From UBA4582 sp047629195 (lineage in GTDB: Bacteria > Pseudomonadota > Gammaproteobacteria > Pseudomonadales > Azotimanducaceae): DNA of 64,000 bases. Each line of letters starts with the position of its first letter. The stretch's first letter is position 1. Both the position numbers and the translations under genes were made by a program. The notes beneath the pieces were generated by a model. The model was not told where the DNA came from. It saw only the letters and a program-made list of their open reading frames with translations, and did no database searches. Shown piece by piece: positions 59,978 through 64,000 of the stretch. The DNA lies in assembly GCA_047629195.1 (NCBI GenBank), contig JBLHWY010000002.1:51104-115103 (forward strand), written 5' to 3'.

Positions 59978-62900
59978 ATGTCTAACAGCGTTCTATCAAT
60001 TATAGAATATTTCACCCGCCACAAGGTTGCTGCCAACTTGGCAATGATCATGATGGTGTTGTCTGGAGTCTGGGCGATCAGTCGTATTAATACCTCCCTC
60101 GACCCTGCAATTGAGTGGCCAGTTGTTTTTGTTAACGTGGATTGGCGTGGTGCGTCCGCAGAAGATGTGGAGCAACTGATTGTTGTACCCATCGAGTCTC
60201 AGCTTCGCGGGCTGCAGAAACTAGAGGAAGTGTATTCTGCGAGCTATACCAGCGGCGCCTTTATTCGTATTCAGTTTAATCATGGTGCCGACATGACCGT
60301 GGCGCTCGATAGTGTGAAAGACCGAGTTGCTCAAATCCGAAATTTACCTGTCGATATGGAGCCCTTGCGGATACGGCGAAGTACGGATTTTGAAGATATT
60401 GCCGCACTGATTATTACAACACCCGGTGAGCTTGTAGAGCTTGCTCCGCTAGTTCGAGACATGGAACATCAGCTGGTTGAAGTTGGTGTTGATAGACTTG
60501 AATTTGACGGGTTGCCGGAAGAAGAAATTGCCATTCAAGTCAGTAGCGAGCAACTGATAGAGCTGAATACCAGCCTCGACAATTTAGCCGATGAAGTACG
60601 CCTAAGGAGTAGTAACTCTCCGGCGGGGATTGTCGGTAGAGGACAGGGTTCTCGTCAGCTCCGGAGTCTGGAGCAAAGGCGAGATGCTAGTGGGTTTTCA
60701 GACCTTGAAATATCCGTGCGAAATGATGGCAACCTGGTTCAGCTAGGGGATATCGCGATAATTGAAAAACGCGCTAAAGCCGGGCAGTCAACGTTGCTGA
60801 AAAATGGCCAAGTTGCCGTTGAAGTGAGCCTTTATCGACTGACGGATTCCGATGCGTTTGATTCAGCGAATGCCGTGCATGCATGGCTAGATGAAGTGCG
60901 TAGTGATTTACCAGAAGGAATGACCATCCACATCTATCAGGAAGTTTGGGTGCTGCTTAAGCATCAGTTGAATCTAATCCTGGAGAATGGCTTAACTGGT
61001 TTAGTACTGGTGGTGATCATTCTGTTTTTATTTTTGAGCGGCAGGGTAGGTTTTTGGGTGATGGTGGGTATTCCCGTTAGCTTTCTTTTTGCGACGCTGT
61101 TTTATTACGCCGTATTTGATGGTGGAATCAATATTCTCGCGCTTATTGCCTATGTTATGGCCCTCGGTATTGTGGTCGATGATGCGATTGTTGTCAGTGA
61201 AGATGCCGTCACCTTGTTTGAAGAGGGCAAGTCTCCTGAAGAAGCGGCAGCAGGTGGCGCAAAGCGTATGTTTTTCCCTGTGGTGACCTCATCCCTCACA
61301 ACCTTAGCAGCCTTTGTGCCTTTATTGCTAACGGGTGGAGATATGGGCGCGTTCATTGTAACCCTGCCAACAGTTTTGCTCTGTGTAATTCTGGCCTCTT
61401 TGGTGGAGTGTTTTCTAGTATTGCCCGGTCACCTTAAGCAAAGCTTTGAGAAGATGGATCGAGCAAAACAGGGGAGGGTTCATAAAAAATTTGGAACGTG
61501 GTTCCTTCGACTAAGGACACGCTACTACGAACCGGTACTCAACTACTGTCTAAAGAATCCAGCTGCTACTGTCTGCACGGCTATCGGCTGTGTCGTCTTA
61601 GCATTTAGCCTTGCTGCGAGCGGCAGAGTAGGGCTCAATCTAGTCACTGGCATGAGTCTTGAAATGTTATCTGCAGATATTGAGTTTAGTGCTGAAGCAA
61701 CAGAAGCTGATAAAACCCGTTACTTAGCTCATTTGGAATCAACCTTGGAAGAAACCAACCAGGAGTTTGATGATGCGAATATCAATGGTTTTGTGACCAG
61801 ATTCAACAGTGCACGATTTAATCAGGAGCGTAAGCGGGGAGATCAGTACGGCTCTTTGACTGTTGAGTATGCCTGGGAAGAGCAAAGGACAGTGGCGCCA
61901 CAGACCTTTGTAGATTCATGGAAGGCAAAGGTTTCAAGGATGCCTTACGTGGAGCAATTTCAGCTTGCGGTTCAGGGCGGCGCAAATAATGGCCAGCCAG
62001 ACATTACCATTGTGCTCAGAGGAGTAGACATACCAACCTTGAAATTGGCCTCCGAAGAGCTTAAAGAAGCCATGTCAGGACATGAGGGAGTTTCGAACAT
62101 ATTCGATGATTTGCCCTACGGTCGTGATCAGATTGTCTTTAACCTTACACCTGTTGGCAAAGCCCTCGGCCTAACGACTGCTCAATTGGGACAGCAACTG
62201 CGGTCAGCTTATAACGGCAATAGAGTGCAAATATTCAATCTGAATGATGCCGAGGTCGAGGTGTTGATGATGCTGCCTGATGAGGAGCGTAACAATCTTT
62301 CGTCGCTGAAGAAATTTCCTATTAGAACAGCCACCGGCGAAATGATGGCGTTGGGATTAGTGGCTAATTTATCCGCTCGACGTGGTATCGATGTCATCAA
62401 TCACAACGATGGGCGGATGTCAGTTTATGTTAGTGCGAGCATTGACAGCAGTATCAACAACACTCAGAGGGTGCTAGCGCATCTTGAACAGAGCGAACTA
62501 AAAGCAATCCTTGAGAAGCATAATTTAACGTCTGGCCTGGGTGGAAATACCAAGCGAAACCAGCAGATGCTCGAAACCTTCTCAGTGGGTGCGGTGCTGA
62601 CGTTGGCGTTTATCTATTTGATTTTGGCGTGGTCGTTTGCATCTTATGTCTGGCCTTTGGCTGTGATGATCGCCATCCCGCTCGGCCTCACCGGCGCAAT
62701 CGCCGGGCACTGGTTTATGAATATGGACATAGGTGCGATGTCGCTACTCGCTTTCTTTTCCCTAACAGGCATTGTCGTTAACGATTCAATTGTGCTGATA
62801 AGCTTTTTTCGTAGAAATCTTGAGGCTGGGCAATCGGTGGTTGATGCGATACATGGCGCCTCTTTGTCTCGATTTAGAGCTGTCATTCTCACTTCTTTGA

Positions 62901-63178
62901 CGACCATAGCGGGACTAACGCCACTTATGTTTGAGACCTTCAGTTTAGCGATGTATATGGTGCCAATTGCAATAACAATATGCTTCGGTCTTAGCTTTGC
63001 AACTCTGCTTATATTGTTGGTTGTACCCGCGTTAATCATTTTAATCGAAGATGGTCGACGACAGTTAAATCACTACAGGAACTTGTATTTGTCCAAGCTA
63101 ACAAACTCAAGGCGCATGCCCGCCACAACACCTGCAACTCCCACTCCCACTCCCACTCCCACTACACCAGGAATCTAG
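59978..63178 (+). CDS. RND-family efflux permease (AcrB/hydrophobe-amphiphile type)
   Basis: A protein of about 1066 residues from ATG 59978 (MSNSVLSIIEYF); the frame is open to 59921 and includes two other ATGs, none with a strong ribosome binding site. N-terminal helix, periplasmic PN/PC halves, and twelve spans in two sets; the transmembrane proton relay carries GIVVDDAIVV in the first half and GIVVNDSIVLIS in the second. The C-terminus ends in a proline-threonine tract from a 6-base DNA repeat. The permease precedes the membrane-fusion gene, the opposite of the usual order. Export substrate unknown. Confidence 0.93.
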   Translation: MSNSVLSIIEYFTRHKVAANLAMIMMVLSGVWAISRINTSLDPAIEWPVVFVNVDWRGASAEDVEQLIVVPIESQLRGLQKLEEVYSASYTSGAFIRIQFNHGADMTVALDSVKDRVAQIRNLPVDMEPLRIRRSTDFEDIAALIITTPGELVELAPLVRDMEHQLVEVGVDRLEFDGLPEEEIAIQVSSEQLIELNTSLDNLADEVRLRSSNSPAGIVGRGQGSRQLRSLEQRRDASGFSDLEISVRNDGNLVQLGDIAIIEKRAKAGQSTLLKNGQVAVEVSLYRLTDSDAFDSANAVHAWLDEVRSDLPEGMTIHIYQEVWVLLKHQLNLILENGLTGLVLVVIILFLFLSGRVGFWVMVGIPVSFLFATLFYYAVFDGGINILALIAYVMALGIVVDDAIVVSEDAVTLFEEGKSPEEAAAGGAKRMFFPVVTSSLTTLAAFVPLLLTGGDMGAFIVTLPTVLLCVILASLVECFLVLPGHLKQSFEKMDRAKQGRVHKKFGTWFLRLRTRYYEPVLNYCLKNPAATVCTAIGCVVLAFSLAASGRVGLNLVTGMSLEMLSADIEFSAEATEADKTRYLAHLESTLEETNQEFDDANINGFVTRFNSARFNQERKRGDQYGSLTVEYAWEEQRTVAPQTFVDSWKAKVSRMPYVEQFQLAVQGGANNGQPDITIVLRGVDIPTLKLASEELKEAMSGHEGVSNIFDDLPYGRDQIVFNLTPVGKALGLTTAQLGQQLRSAYNGNRVQIFNLNDAEVEVLMMLPDEERNNLSSLKKFPIRTATGEMMALGLVANLSARRGIDVINHNDGRMSVYVSASIDSSINNTQRVLAHLEQSELKAILEKHNLTSGLGGNTKRNQQMLETFSVGAVLTLAFIYLILAWSFASYVWPLAVMIAIPLGLTGAIAGHWFMNMDIGAMSLLAFFSLTGIVVNDSIVLISFFRRNLEAGQSVVDAIHGASLSRFRAVILTSLTTIAGLTPLMFETFSLAMYMVPIAITICFGLSFATLLILLVVPALIILIEDGRRQLNHYRNLYLSKLTNSRRMPATTPATPTPTPTPTTPGI
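63134..63166 (+). repeat. ACTCCC hexanucleotide repeat at the 3' end of the RND gene
   Basis: Four to five copies of ACTCCC encode a TPTPTPT tract right before the stop. It is a simple-sequence repeat prone to copy-number change; in-frame, so it alters length only. Confidence 0.8.
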
Positions 63179-63179
63179 G

Positions 63180-64000
63180 ATGTCATCTGCATTTGAAAAC
63201 AACAAGTTCATTAAGTCTTTGCTTGATTCGATACGTGTGTCGGTTCGAAAATGGCATTTGACTGGACCGCTGATACTCTTGAGTTTTTTTGCACTTTCTT
63301 TTGTCGTGTTTGCAACCGGCCCTGAAAATACACCGCTACCAAGAATTGAGAAGGCCTGGCCGGTTTCCGTGATGGTTGCGAAGCCGGGTACGCTTGCACC
63401 TAATCTTTTGGTGTTTGGCAAAGTTCAGACAAAGCAGATGGCAAACATCAAGACCACCATTACCGCGCCTGTCGCACATCTGTATCATCGTGAAGGTGCG
63501 GTAGTGATGCAGGGTGATCTGTTGATGCAGCTAGAAGACAGTGAGTTGCAACTTGCTGTTAACGTTGCCAAGGCAGAGTACCAAAACCGGAGTGCGTCCC
63601 TCATGTCAGTTGTTAATGAGTTTAACCTGGCGAAAAAACTGACTGTACACGAGTCTTCGCTAAACGATATAGCTCAAGCGCGGCTACAACGGCAACTCGA
63701 CCTATATAGAAACAGTATGGTTTCAAATGCCCTGGTGGATGAAGCACGACGCATTGCTAGCGAGAGTACCATTAAGATGGAGAGGCATCTTGCATCGGTT
63801 GCCGATTTTCCTAATCAGATAACTCGAGGTCAGGCAGACATAGATGAATCAAAAGCAAGAGTCGCAAAAGCGCTGCTCGATCTTGCGCAAACGCGCATTG
63901 TGGCACCGTTTAATGGACGAATTCTGAGGACAACTGTCTCTGAGGGCGAAAGAGTTGTTGCTGGGCTGCCACTACTTCAGATTGCGGGTAGTGATGAGAT
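63180..64000 (+). CDS. RND membrane-fusion protein (HlyD/AcrA family), partial
   Basis: The ATG at 63180 lies one base after the permease stop. About 273 residues are visible; the C-terminus is outside the window. A membrane anchor is at about 26-45 (LILLSFFALSFVVFATG), the first lipoyl-half strand VFGKVQTKQMANIKTTI and VAHLYHREGAVVMQGDLLMQLED follow, then a long helical hairpin (about 105-215), and the returning lipoyl half LAQTRIVAPFNGRILRTTVSEGERVVAGLPL. It bridges the RND permease to an outer-membrane channel that is not in view. Confidence 0.92.
   Translation, partial: MSSAFENNKFIKSLLDSIRVSVRKWHLTGPLILLSFFALSFVVFATGPENTPLPRIEKAWPVSVMVAKPGTLAPNLLVFGKVQTKQMANIKTTITAPVAHLYHREGAVVMQGDLLMQLEDSELQLAVNVAKAEYQNRSASLMSVVNEFNLAKKLTVHESSLNDIAQARLQRQLDLYRNSMVSNALVDEARRIASESTIKMERHLASVADFPNQITRGQADIDESKARVAKALLDLAQTRIVAPFNGRILRTTVSEGERVVAGLPLLQIAGSDE

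Noticed and set aside
62644..63039. 131-codon reverse frame in the RND gene
   Set aside because: It lies fully antisense to the conserved permease domain and shows no known motif.

Overview
The window looks like a stretch of the chromosome of an aerobic, Gram-negative gammaproteobacterium, probably marine or otherwise aquatic. The evidence is two TonB-dependent receptors under B12 and thiamine riboswitches, a BamA-like outer-membrane barrel, an RND efflux pair, FeoAB, an RpoH-type sigma factor, and many acyl-CoA and alkane-chain style enzymes (CaiB-type CoA transferase, hotdog dehydratases, acyl-CoA dehydrogenase, AMP-dependent acyl-CoA synthetase, phytanoyl-CoA dioxygenase-like). I cannot name the genus. 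There is no rRNA, tRNA, CRISPR array, prophage or intact transposase that I can see.

Layout. 0-2.5 kb (minus strand): DUF924 protein, queuosine-precursor transporter, and a translationally coupled SDR plus 6-pyruvoyl-tetrahydropterin-synthase-like pair. 2.6-7.2 kb (plus): SDR, a large membrane protein, DEAD-box helicase DeaD. 7.3-10.1 kb (minus): patatin-like lipase and an Eis-like acetyltransferase. 10.5-16.3 kb: NUDIX, hotdog protein, CoA transferase, FKBP isomerase, PhyH-type oxygenase, SnoaL-like protein, second hotdog protein. 16.4-18.8 kb: YdjM-like membrane hydrolase and NhaC antiporter. 19-26.4 kb: lipoprotein MsrB, class III aminotransferase, an acyl-CoA dehydrogenase next to an APH-kinase protein with an LvaB-like tail, DUF445, SDR. 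26.4-31.8 kb: Fur-box FeoAB, remnants of an ArsR/SRPBCC pair, a Cache-HAMP protein and a Ca2+/cation exchanger. 31.9-34.2 kb: BtuB with its cobalamin riboswitch. 34.3-39.5 kb: a run of hydrolases (SGNH, M81, dienelactone hydrolase, two metallo-beta-lactamase-fold enzymes). 39.6-44.8 kb: ECF sigma and a putative anti-sigma, NUDIX, a Rieske protein of reversed domain order, a LytS/LytTR two-component system. 44.8-53.2 kb: GPH-type transporter, RpoH, DUF169, acyl-CoA synthetase, BamA-like barrel, 2-hydroxyacid dehydrogenase. 53.2-54.3 kb: two neighbouring genes both broken by frameshifts. 54.4-58.4 kb: a complete TPP-riboswitch thiamine-salvage operon. 58.5-64 kb: threonine-synthase-like enzyme, RND permease and the start of its membrane-fusion partner.

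How things fit. The clearest functional units are the thiamine operon (outer-membrane receptor, thiamine-binding protein, PnuT permease, thiamine kinase-like enzyme), B12 uptake, ferrous iron uptake, and a kinase/dehydrogenase pair that resembles the LvaA-LvaB/LvaC (ACAD10/11-like) route for 4-hydroxyacyl-CoA breakdown. The most unusual sequence structure is a 126-base element present three times, always just downstream of and in the same direction as a gene, with a block that is identical in all copies; and a recurrent habit of short tandem duplications at gene ends.
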